Virus record (IMG/VR): IMGVR_UViG_3300008113_000144
Span: 1 to 64,000 of that record
DNA length: 64,000 bases
Direction: 5' to 3' (one strand)
Source: a virus
The translations under genes were made by a program, and so were the position numbers. This document shows positions 10,812-20,684 of the stretch, one piece after another (the first letter of the stretch is position 1; the number at the start of each line of letters is the position of its first letter). The notes under the pieces were generated by a model. That model saw only the letters and a list, made by a program, of their open reading frames with translations, searched no databases and was not told where the DNA came from.

Positions 10812-13800
10812 CAGAATGAAGCGACAGCACGTAGATCCTGAATTTTTGGAACATATGCTGGATCATCAGTCTTCATGATAATCTTAATAGCAAATGAGGT
10901 AAATTCAGATAAATTAGAAGCACTATATGTGAATTCTTGATAATATGATTGCTTTTCAAACTGACCAGAAATAGAATTAGAAGCAGATGCTAAATCATCA
11001 TTGTCTGGATTACCATCAACATTAAAGAAGTTCCAATTAATATCATCAAAATTGGTTTGAGCTGAAGTCTCTTTAATCTTATAAAGAACCTTGACATTTT
11101 CAACATCCTTTAGATTAATAGTTAATCTAACATCAATAGAAGTTCCTGGAGAATTAATAGAAACTTCTTTTGTAACGTACTTAGCTACAGAAGAGCTATT
11201 TTTGGCATCAGTCTCTTTAACATAATCAACGCCCGTAGTAAATTCCATTGAAGCAACTTCTACATATTTTCCATCGGTAGACTTTAAAATATCTCCGACT
11301 CTAAAAATATCTGGGGATTGATTTGCTGGATCATCTTGACGTACAAAAGCACTGTCTTTAGTAATTTTACTCATATAATCATTATTAATTGGAGCATATG
11401 AATTTTCAACAATCATTTCTTTATCTTTAGAATCCCAAACAATAACTCTTCCGTTAATTTTATTGGAATAATCAATATTGACATTTTGTGGATAATAAGA
11501 AACAACATTTGAATTTTCACTAAAACTAAATTCTAATTCAGAAATTGATGAAATAGTAATGCTGATAGTATCGATAATAATACCATCAGAACCAATTAGT
11601 GTAGCTCCTTCATTTTGAATAAATGGAGTTTTCGATTTTAATCTTACTAAAGCTACACTATTTGTTATTTGAACAATAGTAGCTTCTGCTTTAGATGTGT
11701 TGCCAACTAAAGTTTGATTTTGACCGATTACACCAGATGAGCCAACAACATTTAGGGATAAGTTATACAATGGCAAGAAGCGAAGAATTTGATTTCTCTT
11801 ACCATAACGATTTTCATAACCAGTTGAATTTTCTACACGAGAAGATTGTGTTTTGACAGAGGCATATCTTAAATCAATTACAGGGCTTAAGTTGGCATTA
11901 GTTGAAGATAATACAAATTTGTATGTGAGAGATCTGTCAATTTGATTTAATGTCTCGTTGATTCTTGATGAAATAACTTTTTGATTTGTGAAGAATTGCT
12001 CTTCATTGATAAAAGTTTTTTCAAAATCAGTTTGTGAATATGAAACATAGTTTGTTGTTCTAGAATCAACTGGAACAATATTAGTTGTTTTTACGAAAGA
12101 ATCTACCGAAGTTCCATCTAATTTTAAAAATGCTACTTGAGCATAAAGTTTTTCAAACTTTCTATTATATGAGGCGAGAACTTTATTTCCTCCACCAAGA
12201 ATGCTGGAACCAGCTCTATTTGGTCCAACAATATTATATGTGTCAATACCAGAGTTGGTAATTTTAAATAATCCACTGTTTAAGCTTACAGAAGAAATTC
12301 CTCCAACATCTTCACAGTTTTTGAAGAATACAAAAGAATCTCCATTATCTTCAAAACCATGATCTCTGTGAGTAACTTTAATAATCGAATTATTATTTTT
12401 GAATAATGAAGATGTAGCATTTGTTGCTGATCTTACACTAGTCTCAAATGGAGATGGATCTAGTAATTCATAACCTAAGTCTTGGTTTGAAACTAAAAGC
12501 TCAGCATTTCTTGAGATACTAAATTCTGCTTTATATAAATTAAATTTAATATCTTCAAATAAATCTTCTGTCCAGTTATCAGTATTTTGTGACTTATAAA
12601 CAGAACCAAGTAAAGGTTGTGAAGAAACTACATTGCTTGTGGAAATTTCAGTTTCACCGAGTTTAGAAGCCCACAATTCATATTCTATAGAATCAGTTTC
12701 AATATTTAAAGCATACTCAGTATTATTTTGTAGATAAACTGGGTACTTGAAATTAAATCTTGTAGGAACCGTAGATGGAGTGACACCATCTCTATCGATC
12801 GCCACGCCCATAGAAACAGCTGGAGTATCAATCTCAATAACTGATTCAATAACAGCACCACCAGAGCCAGTGCCAACTCCTCTAATAACAACAGAAGGAG
12901 CTTCAGTGTATCCTCTTCCATTTAAGGACAAGTTTGTATTATAAATTTTCCCGTCAGAAACATCAACAGTACCAGTAGCTGTGCTGCCGCCAGGAAGTTG
13001 AGGACTTTCAATAATAATTGTGGCACTGGTATAGTTTTCTCCTACATTAGTTACCTTCAAATCAACAACTTTACCAGAATCTTTAGCAATAAAGATTGCT
13101 ACATTGGTATTATTTCTAGCATTGTAATCTTTTACGGAAGGAATAACAAGCTGTTCATTTTGTACGAATGAAACACCGTTGTGATTTTCTAGAACAAGAG
13201 TATATACTTGCTCTTTGTTTAATTCAAAAGTTGTGGAAGTTTCGTCACCAATTTGAATGTTATTTTTGTCAAAAACTTTTAAAATTGGACCACTAGCATT
13301 AGAATTTTTTCCAGTTACAAATTCCGACTTGCTGATAGAAATTGTCTCTGTATCGCCAGTTACATATATTTTTAATAGTGTTTCTGGTCTCAAAGTACAC
13401 TCTGCTCCAGGTACTACAAACTTTCCTGGCTTACCAACATCAATGTTAGTTAAATATGCTCTTATAGGAATGGAAGAACTCTTCTTAGCAAAATAAAGAT
13501 CTACCCCAGTAACAAAAACACCACCTTGATAGTTTTCAATTTTGAAAGTTTGAGCCAATGGATTTGGTTTAATTTCTAGATCAGTATTGCTATTGACAAG
13601 TTGAACACCTTCATTAGCTTTGAAGAATGCTGTTTCTGTTGAAACAATAGAAGGAGGATTTTGTGGAATTATGCCAGTAGCATAGAATTTAACATCAGCA
13701 TAAGTATCTACATTTTCTTTAATATCGTTAGTAGAACTTGAGGTGAATCTAATTGTTTTAGCACCACTAGTGAATCTAACTTCCTCAGAATTTTCATCAT

Positions 13801-16800
13801 ATGAAACGGTATCAGGATTTCCAGTCCAACGGCTATTCTCTGTTGGAGCTTTGCCAGCTGGAATAAGAATGATACCACTCAAATTACCATTTGAATCAGT
13901 AACTAAAGGAGAATTAAATGTCGATAAAGAGTTTGCTGGAACACCAGTAAATCTAGTATCAGGAACAACCCATCTACCAATATCTCTATTGTCCATAAAC
14001 ACAAATACTTTAGTATTTGGTTTTAGTCTATTGATTACAAATTTAACTGGAATCGATCTGGCAAAGAATTGTAACTCTGTTGAAACATTTAATTCATTTA
14101 CTGATTTTGTGTTAACACCTTTCGCCAGTTCATTATTTTGTGGACTAACGTTAGAAGAGCTAGCAACTAAAGCATTAGTAACAGAAGATTGAATTTCTTC
14201 ACTGTTAATGTTAGCAAGAGATTCAATATTGTAGAAAGATCTATTAGTTCCTGTCCAGTTTACAATGAAAGAATTATGTAAGCTAGCAAAAGATTCTTTA
14301 ACATCATCCTTAGCTAAGAAGATAGTATTTAATTTTGTGTTTGTGTCATTAACTAAAGGAGCAACAGTAGTATCATACCATTGGTCTATTGTGGGACTTA
14401 GTGATCCTTCACCAACATATTGAATAACTACAAATGGATTTGGATTTAAAGTTTTTGTAGCATTATCATTGCCCAAGAACTTCAAGCTTTTGAATGGAAG
14501 AGTAATTACTCCATTATTATTAACATAACCAGCAACGCTTCTTTGATCTTCTCTGGTATTAACTTCAACTAAAGTAAACGAATCTTCTTTTGTTTGTGGT
14601 CTTAATACGGCTTGCTGAGAATCAATAGCACACTTATAATCGATAGAAGCTAAATTGCCAATCCTATGAGCTTCAAAATTATCTACGATAAATCCACTCT
14701 TGAATCTATCAAGACCGATTTCGTCCTTGACTTGCATGTTTAATGCTTGCTGCTCAAGAATACTTAGAGTAGTGTAATATTCTAGTCTTTCAATTCTCTT
14801 TTCAAGCTTACCAATGTCCTTCATTGTGTAACGCTTGTTATTTACAGGAATAATTCTTACGTCTTTGCTGTTGTTTGTGTACGCTGGAATGTGTAAATAA
14901 CATAAAGCAATAGCATCATCAACAGGATCTGGTTTAGATGGGTTCTGTGATGAGTTACCTTCCTTGACAATAAAATCACCTTTCTTAGTTAAGAATACTC
15001 CATCAATACGATCTAGGTACTGAGTTTCTGTAAATGAGACAGTATATTCTAAATTGGAATCTGAGGCAGGAGTTAGAGAAGTAACTCCACCAGAACCAAC
15101 AAAGTTTACATAATCTCTACCATTTGGATTAGCTAAAATAGAAATGTCTTGGAAGCCAGTAACTGTAGTTTCGCTATCTACCTTTGGTCTAAAATCAATA
15201 GCATCTTTGAGAGAAATAACTCCATTAACTGATGAGTTAAACAAAGGTATCTCATCTACAGTAACGCCAGCTTCGTGAAGATAAGAATCAACTGTACAGA
15301 AATCTCCTTGAGAATGTTCAAAATAATCAAAAGCAACTACTAGTTGTCCTGATGGTGGATCAAATCCAGGCTTTAATACTATTCTTGAAACATCATAGAA
15401 AGTATCACGTTGACCGTCATCAAAAGTAAACTTATAGGTAATGTCAGTACCGCTGACTAAATTACCGTTAGCATCTACGTTAGGTGGATTAGTAGTTGTT
15501 CCTTCATAAACATATCTTAATCTATAAGCATCTGAATACGAGAATGTTTCGATAGTTTCTCCATCATAATCTTGACCACGTAGAGGGATAACTCTATCTC
15601 CACTGGAGATTACAACAATTCTCTTATTTTTGATAGATGTCTTTAATCTAGGTCTTGCTTTATCAATTTCGATGGTAGCAGTTAGCTTTAATTTAGGGAA
15701 CGTGCCGCCTAAAGGAATATCACCGAAATAATTTGTTGGTAAGTTGATTAAAAATGCTCCAGCAGATACTTGATTAGCAGTAATTTCTGACTGAATAATA
15801 GTTACGTTGTCTGGAGAAATATAAACAATATCACCATTATTGACTGTTGTAGAAGATCCTTTATCTAATACAGTTAAAATATAATTGTTTTCACTAAAGC
15901 TTACAAATCTTTGAGTACCAACTGGGAGTTGAGCAGTAAATGTAATATTTCCACCACTTGAAGACAGATCAGTGATAAAATCTTTTCTTACATAATACTT
16001 GAATTTGGTATCACTAGTATCCTTAATTAACGAACCAACTTGCTTAGATCCTGTTGGGAAAACTAAAGTAGAGCTGTTAGCATTTTGAATGTTTGGTCTT
16101 AATCTAATAATAGAAGCATTACTAATATCATCAGGTAAAGCATAATCCAAATAAATTCTCGATTTAATAATTCCCTCTGGATCAGTAACTGATTGTACAA
16201 TGTTTCTAATAACGTTATTGTTGACATCAGTAAATTGAATTAGATCGCCTTGAACTAAATCTTTAGATAGATTAGCTCCAAAACCATTACATTCAACATA
16301 CTTTCTTCCTCTGTAACCAAAGAAAGTAAAATCAGTTACCTGTGAGTAAGTAGAATACTCTGTACTTGATACATCAATATCAGCAGTAAACTTGTAGTTA
16401 TTATAAGTCGATGAGAAAGACTTGATGTTTTGTGGAGTATATGTTAATACAGAATTTTTATTTAATACAGGAACAACTGTAGCAGCATTTGTTGAAATAG
16501 ATGGAGCTGGTGTAACTGTTACTGTGGGAGGAGAAGAATAAACGGAAGACAATCCGTTTCTATCAACAATAGAAACTGAATATAATGTTCCTCCATACTC
16601 TTTTACTGATACTTTAGACTGATCAATTTCTTGACCATTGACTACAATTTTAGAAGTAGAAGGATATGAGTTTCCTCCATTTGTAACAATGAAATGAGAA
16701 ATGGTATTATCTTTAGCAATCTTGATGGCATTTCCATCTTCATCTAAAATTGTTTCTCCAGAAACAAATGTTCCAGATAAAGTGGTTACGAATAAAGTGT

Positions 16801-18886
16801 TTCCAAATGTATAATTTCCTGTTGTGTCCGATTCAATAACTCCATAAGCTCCACTTGTTCTTCCTATAATATACTTACCAGTGGTAAATCCTGTATCTAT
16901 AGGAGTATCTGTTTTAATTCTTGTGAAGAATACTGGATTAAAATAAGAGAAATTAAATGTGGCATCATAAGGTCTAGTGTTAGAACCAGTTCTTCCCTTT
17001 GAAATAACAATGTCAGTATCTTCATTAAATCCAGAAGCTCTTTTAATTAGTGAAAAATCTTTTGGCTTAGCGATACCAATTACGGGTGTAATAGTTTCAT
17101 TGTAGTCAACTACAATGCCGTAAATTGAATTACTAGAATTAGATAATGCTTCTACTTCAGATAGATATACGTATCTCTTCTTTGCTGCTCCGCCTTCATC
17201 ATACTCAATCAAATAAGTATCCAGTAAAGATTTTTTACCAACTACAGTAAATTCAATATAAAATTGACCACTAGATTCAGAAACTTCAGGTCTTCTTACT
17301 ACAGAATGACCGATAACATCGGCAAAATCTACGGTTGATGCTAGACCACCACTTCTAGTTTTAACAAACCACAATTTGGTTGGGAAATCTGTTTCTAGAG
17401 TAGGTAGTTCTCCAGTTACTTGAACGTAGATAGTTTTGATGCCATCACTTAATGTGAATGGTGTTGATCTTCTATTTTTTGTCTGCTTAAAGTATAGAGA
17501 AGATTCTTCATTGTTTAATCCAATAGTTCCATCATTAAATACAGAATTTAGTAAAATATTTGGGGATGATGTAATTTCATCACCAATAGTATTCAATGGA
17601 ACTGTACCATATAAGTTGGTAATTTTAAACTGAGATAATCCCTTAGTTTTGATAGTTACATTATCTTTTACTAGAGTATCTCTAGCTTTATTGATTGTAA
17701 TATTTTTAGTTTCTTTGTTAACAATCTCAAAGCCTTTGACATAAGCTTTGCCAGGACCAACACCTAAAATCATCTTGGCAGCAGCTTCTGCTGGCTCTAG
17801 ACCATTTACTGTGTTGCTATTTGTATCTAAACGGTAAATACCGTTATTACCAGATTTTTGATAGTATTCTCTTACATCAAAAGAAAAATTATCAACTACA
17901 TAATCACCAGATTCGTCATATGTTCTTCTGGCAAGAGTTTCTTCTAGTAATGTATAATCAGCAGGCTTGATTTGTCTTTCAACTACGCCAGAATTGATCT
18001 GTAGTAATTGAATGAAGTTTTTATCTGTTTGTGCTAAGTAATCAAACTTTTGAAGTTCTAAATCAATCTTTAATCTATGTGCTCCAGGTGATGAGAAATT
18101 TGAATATCCTCTAGAGTTGTCATACAAAGAAGCATCTTCTTCTGGAGTTACGATAGATTCTTTAATAACAAAACCTACTTTTGCTGATGGCTTGTCGTAG
18201 TATTTGTCAATAACTAAAATTTGAGATTTATTTTGTACGAAGTATCCGTTGACAAAATAAATTCCTTCTTTTACTTCTACAGCAGAAGCAAAGCCCATAG
18301 CAGGACTTTGTAAGCTGGTTGTTTCTTCTGTAACTGGATTAGTTACAAAAATACTAGTTGGGAGAACACTGCCATCGGTTCCCACAACTAGTAAAGGAGT
18401 ATTTACGCCACCAATAACTTCTAAAGTTTCGCCTTGTCTAAAAGTATTTTCGTTATTGGAATCGCCACTTGTTAAGTAGTTTACAAAAATTGTATCAGAT
18501 TCAATTTCTGTTCCATAATCAGCTTCAATTACAGAGGCAACAACACCAGAGTTAATACCTCTTAGTTGTGATCCAATAAGTTGTTTAATGTCATACTTTT
18601 TATATACGATATTGCCGTTTTCGTTTACAGCAACTTCTGACACAGAAGACAACTTAACATAATTTAACTTGTTATTTAATCCTACTTCACCAGGAATTAC
18701 TAATTCTCCTTGCTTAAATTGGAACTTACCATAGTTCTCAATTTGTCCTTGAAGAATAGACTGGAGGGAGGTTAACTCCCTCGTCTGTATTGAATACCCA
18801 GGTCTGAAAAGAACTTTATAAAAGTTCTTTGAAGGATCAAAATCATCATAATATGGCGCTACATTAAGATTTGTCTTCTGTGGCAT
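10811..18886 (-). CDS. DUF4815 baseplate/tail structural protein, 2691 aa
   Basis: The N-terminus (residues ~1-600; QKTNLNVAPYYDDFDPSKN, then VLFRPGYSIQTRELTSLQ) matches the DUF4815 phage tail family, which starts the same way with the Y-x-D-D-F-x-x-x-K-x-F-x-x-V-L-F-x-P-G motif. The rest is beta-rich with repeated G-x-x-Y-T-S-A/P turns near residues 1990-2040 and low in charge clusters. In T4-like cyanophages this gene sits after gp8, where T4 has gp9/gp10, so a peripheral baseplate wedge role is likely. It is far longer than T4 gp10 (about 600 aa). The start at 18886 has GGGGTAAA ahead of the ATG. Confidence 0.88.
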   Translation of the reverse strand: MPQKTNLNVAPYYDDFDPSKNFYKVLFRPGYSIQTRELTSLQSILQGQIENYGKFQFKQGELVIPGEVGLNNKLNYVKLSSVSEVAVNENGNIVYKKYDIKQLIGSQLRGINSGVVASVIEADYGTEIESDTIFVNYLTSGDSNNENTFRQGETLEVIGGVNTPLLVVGTDGSVLPTSIFVTNPVTEETTSLQSPAMGFASAVEVKEGIYFVNGYFVQNKSQILVIDKYYDKPSAKVGFVIKESIVTPEEDASLYDNSRGYSNFSSPGAHRLKIDLELQKFDYLAQTDKNFIQLLQINSGVVERQIKPADYTLLEETLARRTYDESGDYVVDNFSFDVREYYQKSGNNGIYRLDTNSNTVNGLEPAEAAAKMILGVGPGKAYVKGFEIVNKETKNITINKARDTLVKDNVTIKTKGLSQFKITNLYGTVPLNTIGDEITSSPNILLNSVFNDGTIGLNNEESSLYFKQTKNRRSTPFTLSDGIKTIYVQVTGELPTLETDFPTKLWFVKTRSGGLASTVDFADVIGHSVVRRPEVSESSGQFYIEFTVVGKKSLLDTYLIEYDEGGAAKKRYVYLSEVEALSNSSNSIYGIVVDYNETITPVIGIAKPKDFSLIKRASGFNEDTDIVISKGRTGSNTRPYDATFNFSYFNPVFFTRIKTDTPIDTGFTTGKYIIGRTSGAYGVIESDTTGNYTFGNTLFVTTLSGTFVSGETILDEDGNAIKIAKDNTISHFIVTNGGNSYPSTSKIVVNGQEIDQSKVSVKEYGGTLYSVSIVDRNGLSSVYSSPPTVTVTPAPSISTNAATVVPVLNKNSVLTYTPQNIKSFSSTYNNYKFTADIDVSSTEYSTYSQVTDFTFFGYRGRKYVECNGFGANLSKDLVQGDLIQFTDVNNNVIRNIVQSVTDPEGIIKSRIYLDYALPDDISNASIIRLRPNIQNANSSTLVFPTGSKQVGSLIKDTSDTKFKYYVRKDFITDLSSSGGNITFTAQLPVGTQRFVSFSENNYILTVLDKGSSTTVNNGDIVYISPDNVTIIQSEITANQVSAGAFLINLPTNYFGDIPLGGTFPKLKLTATIEIDKARPRLKTSIKNKRIVVISSGDRVIPLRGQDYDGETIETFSYSDAYRLRYVYEGTTTNPPNVDANGNLVSGTDITYKFTFDDGQRDTFYDVSRIVLKPGFDPPSGQLVVAFDYFEHSQGDFCTVDSYLHEAGVTVDEIPLFNSSVNGVISLKDAIDFRPKVDSETTVTGFQDISILANPNGRDYVNFVGSGGVTSLTPASDSNLEYTVSFTETQYLDRIDGVFLTKKGDFIVKEGNSSQNPSKPDPVDDAIALCYLHIPAYTNNSKDVRIIPVNNKRYTMKDIGKLEKRIERLEYYTTLSILEQQALNMQVKDEIGLDRFKSGFIVDNFEAHRIGNLASIDYKCAIDSQQAVLRPQTKEDSFTLVEVNTREDQRSVAGYVNNNGVITLPFKSLKFLGNDNATKTLNPNPFVVIQYVGEGSLSPTIDQWYDTTVAPLVNDTNTKLNTIFLAKDDVKESFASLHNSFIVNWTGTNRSFYNIESLANINSEEIQSSVTNALVASSSNVSPQNNELAKGVNTKSVNELNVSTELQFFARSIPVKFVINRLKPNTKVFVFMDNRDIGRWVVPDTRFTGVPANSLSTFNSPLVTDSNGNLSGIILIPAGKAPTENSRWTGNPDTVSYDENSEEVRFTSGAKTIRFTSSSTNDIKENVDTYADVKFYATGIIPQNPPSIVSTETAFFKANEGVQLVNSNTDLEIKPNPLAQTFKIENYQGGVFVTGVDLYFAKKSSSIPIRAYLTNIDVGKPGKFVVPGAECTLRPETLLKIYVTGDTETISISKSEFVTGKNSNASGPILKVFDKNNIQIGDETSTTFELNKEQVYTLVLENHNGVSFVQNEQLVIPSVKDYNARNNTNVAIFIAKDSGKVVDLKVTNVGENYTSATIIIESPQLPGGSTATGTVDVSDGKIYNTNLSLNGRGYTEAPSVVIRGVGTGSGGAVIESVIEIDTPAVSMGVAIDRDGVTPSTVPTRFNFKYPVYLQNNTEYALNIETDSIEYELWASKLGETEISTSNVVSSQPLLGSVYKSQNTDNWTEDLFEDIKFNLYKAEFSISRNAELLVSNQDLGYELLDPSPFETSVRSATNATSSLFKNNNSIIKVTHRDHGFEDNGDSFVFFKNCEDVGGISSVSLNSGLFKITNSGIDTYNIVGPNRAGSSILGGGNKVLASYNRKFEKLYAQVAFLKLDGTSVDSFVKTTNIVPVDSRTTNYVSYSQTDFEKTFINEEQFFTNQKVISSRINETLNQIDRSLTYKFVLSSTNANLSPVIDLRYASVKTQSSRVENSTGYENRYGKRNQILRFLPLYNLSLNVVGSSGVIGQNQTLVGNTSKAEATIVQITNSVALVRLKSKTPFIQNEGATLIGSDGIIIDTISITISSISELEFSFSENSNVVSYYPQNVNIDYSNKINGRVIVWDSKDKEMIVENSYAPINNDYMSKITKDSAFVRQDDPANQSPDIFRVGDILKSTDGKYVEVASMEFTTGVDYVKETDAKNSSSVAKYVTKEVSINSPGTSIDVRLTINLKDVENVKVLYKIKETSAQTNFDDINWNFFNVDGNPDNDDLASASNSISGQFEKQSYYQEFTYSASNLSEFTSFAIKIIMKTDDPAYVPKIQDLRAVASF

Positions 18887-18920
18887 TTTACCCCGACATT
18901 ATACTAGTATCTCGTAGTAT

Positions 18921-18928
18921 TATTTAGA
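18921..18928 (-). promoter_or_regulatory. Late promoter (TCTAAATA) for the DUF4815 gene
   Basis: Minus-strand TCTAAATA, 35 nt upstream of the ATG at 18886, in the 59-bp gap after gp8. It matches the late consensus TATAAATA except at two of the first bases. Confidence 0.5.
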
Positions 18929-18945
18929 AGGGTAAAATGTATAAA

Positions 18946-19545
18946 TCAGAACTCAATAACTAGCTTGATATCTTCGATTTGGTCAGGGGCTCTTGTGATG
19001 AGTCTTCTGTTTTCTACGTAGATAATTTCGCCAGAATTGTTTTCAATTTCTGGAGTAGCAACACCAGAAGCAAAAGTTACGCCACTAAGAACAGCATTAT
19101 TAGCGGTATCTACGTTACCTGAAGCAAGGGAAGAACCCCCAGTTACAGCATTAGCTCCGTTTGATTCAAATGCTCTTACTACACCATTATTTGTGTGTAG
19201 ATCTGGAGATTGGATATACTTAAGAACACCTGATGTGGTGCTTCCTGAATCCAATGTCCAAGAAACTACAGTACCAAAAGCAGTGCCACCAGTAACAGTT
19301 TGAGAAATAACTTCGTCTGCCTGATAATCAGCAGTAGCTCCAGTAATTTTTAGAGCACGAACACCGCTTAGAGTTGAAGTGGTAGCAAAAGTAGTAGTAC
19401 CAAAAGCATATGGATCCTTGATAATACCGATTCTACGGAAGTCGTTATCTACAGGGAAATCACCATTACCTTCAGCATAGGTTAAGCGAATGTTTGTCAT
19501 TACACGCTTACCATTAAGCTCCATTTCCATGTCGAACTGAAGCAT
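18946..19545 (-). CDS. gp8: gp8 baseplate wedge, C-terminal part in a shifted frame
   Basis: This frame carries the conserved end of gp8: RVMTNIRLTYAEGNGDFPVDND followed by FRRIGIIKDP, then a beta-rich tail. T4-like gp8 proteins have this immediately after the part encoded in the preceding ORF. The ATG given (19545) is only the first available in this frame and has no good ribosome site. The frame overlaps the stop of the N-terminal ORF at 19514. The segment that normally links the two parts in cyanophage gp8 seems shortened. Either a deletion of non-triplet length, a sequencing/assembly error, or programmed frameshifting explains it. Confidence 0.75.
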   Translation of the reverse strand: MLQFDMEMELNGKRVMTNIRLTYAEGNGDFPVDNDFRRIGIIKDPYAFGTTTFATTSTLSGVRALKITGATADYQADEVISQTVTGGTAFGTVVSWTLDSGSTTSGVLKYIQSPDLHTNNGVVRAFESNGANAVTGGSSLASGNVDTANNAVLSGVTFASGVATPEIENNSGEIIYVENRRLITRAPDQIEDIKLVIEF

Positions 19546-20635
19546 ATGTGTATCCAGTGCCAGCAGCAACTACAGATACGCTAGTTACAGCACCACCGCT
19601 AACTACCAAGCTAACCTTACCACCAGAACCATCACCAATGATAGGAGCATAATGTGTGCCGTTTGGAAGGTTGGCACCAGCATTTTCAATTAGGGCAACA
19701 TGTACGGCACCATTTACAGCAGCAGCTTGTACAGCAACTCTAGAAGGCTCTGTAGGAGCTACAATAGGCATAAAGTCGGTAGAGAGGAAACGTAGTACAT
19801 CATCAGTTGGGATGGTATACATGTACTTCCAAACATATCCAGCAGTACCAGTTTCTTCAGTGAATAGACCACCAGAATAAGTACCTTGACCAGCCGAAGG
19901 AGTTGTCTTTGGCTCGTTGGTAGCGTTTTGACCAGTTGGGTTAGCGGGAGTTTGACCGTTATATAGACACTTAAATACTTCGTAATTTGAGTTAATTACG
20001 TAGAACTTAGCATCAGCAATTGAGGTAGCACCAGTAGCCGAAGCCTTACCAATTAGACCACCGCTACCTGGAGTAGCAGAGTAGTCAGGCTTCCACATGT
20101 CAAACTTAGGGTTAGCAACTAGATCCCAGTTGTAACGTCTAATAACTGTTCTAGCAAACTCGGAAGTAATTCTCTTAGCAGCAATGATGTCATCATAAAC
20201 ATCATACTTTTCTTTTTGGTTATCTAGAGGTACTGGGGGTACATCTTCAGTAGCGTAACGATAAACCCCAGTTAGAGCTTGAGCGCCAGTGTCAGCAACG
20301 CCGTTCCAACCTTTTAATGTCGAACCTACAGCAGGAGCAGAGCTAACGGTTGGTCCAATGCTATAAAGTAGGAGGCTATTTTCGTATACTTTTCTTACAA
20401 CTGCCTTAAATGTAGCAGAACCATAAGAAGAACCTACATAAACTTCGTCGCCATCGACGAAAGCAGTAGCATTTTTGTTATAAACTTCTAAGTAAGCATC
20501 CCAACGCTGAGGACGACCTACGAAAAAATACATTCTAGTTCTTTCGGCGCTAACGTCTGTACTGCCTTCCGAAAGAGATTCTAGAAACTGTTTAGCATTA
20601 AAAATTCTAAACTTATCTGAAATAATAGCAGCCAT
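19514..20635 (-). CDS. gp8: Baseplate wedge protein gp8, N-terminal part
   Basis: Begins MAAIISDKFRIFNAKQFLESL, with the Y/F-F-V-G-R-P-Q-x-W and RTVIRRYNWDLVANPKFDMWKP segments of cyanomyovirus gp8, a wedge subunit joining gp10 and gp7 in the T4 baseplate. The frame is truncated just after VVAAGTGYTYASV by a TAA at 19514. The remainder of the protein continues in another minus frame (18946-19545). T4 gp8 is 334 aa; here 373 codons plus about 190 shifted codons exist. Two overlapping late promoters lie 36-49 bp upstream. Confidence 0.88.
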   Translation of the reverse strand: MAAIISDKFRIFNAKQFLESLSEGSTDVSAERTRMYFFVGRPQRWDAYLEVYNKNATAFVDGDEVYVGSSYGSATFKAVVRKVYENSLLLYSIGPTVSSAPAVGSTLKGWNGVADTGAQALTGVYRYATEDVPPVPLDNQKEKYDVYDDIIAAKRITSEFARTVIRRYNWDLVANPKFDMWKPDYSATPGSGGLIGKASATGATSIADAKFYVINSNYEVFKCLYNGQTPANPTGQNATNEPKTTPSAGQGTYSGGLFTEETGTAGYVWKYMYTIPTDDVLRFLSTDFMPIVAPTEPSRVAVQAAAVNGAVHVALIENAGANLPNGTHYAPIIGDGSGGKVSLVVSGGAVTSVSVVAAGTGYTYASVRHGNGA

Positions 20636-20670
20636 TGAAGAATCTCTCTATTGAAATTATTTGTCTGATT

Positions 20671-20684
20671 TATTTATATTTATA
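20671..20684 (-). promoter_or_regulatory. Tandem late promoters (two overlapping TATAAATA) for gp8
   Basis: Minus-strand TATAAATATAAATA contains two perfect T4-type late boxes (20677-20684 and 20671-20678). They lie between the gp7 stop and the gp8 ATG. This is the strongest late promoter in the window. Confidence 0.85.

Noticed and set aside
12706-14192. Plus- and minus-strand ORFs inside the DUF4815 gene
   Set aside because: They fall entirely within the 2691-residue frame, with the skewed composition typical of antisense or shifted copies of beta-rich repeats.
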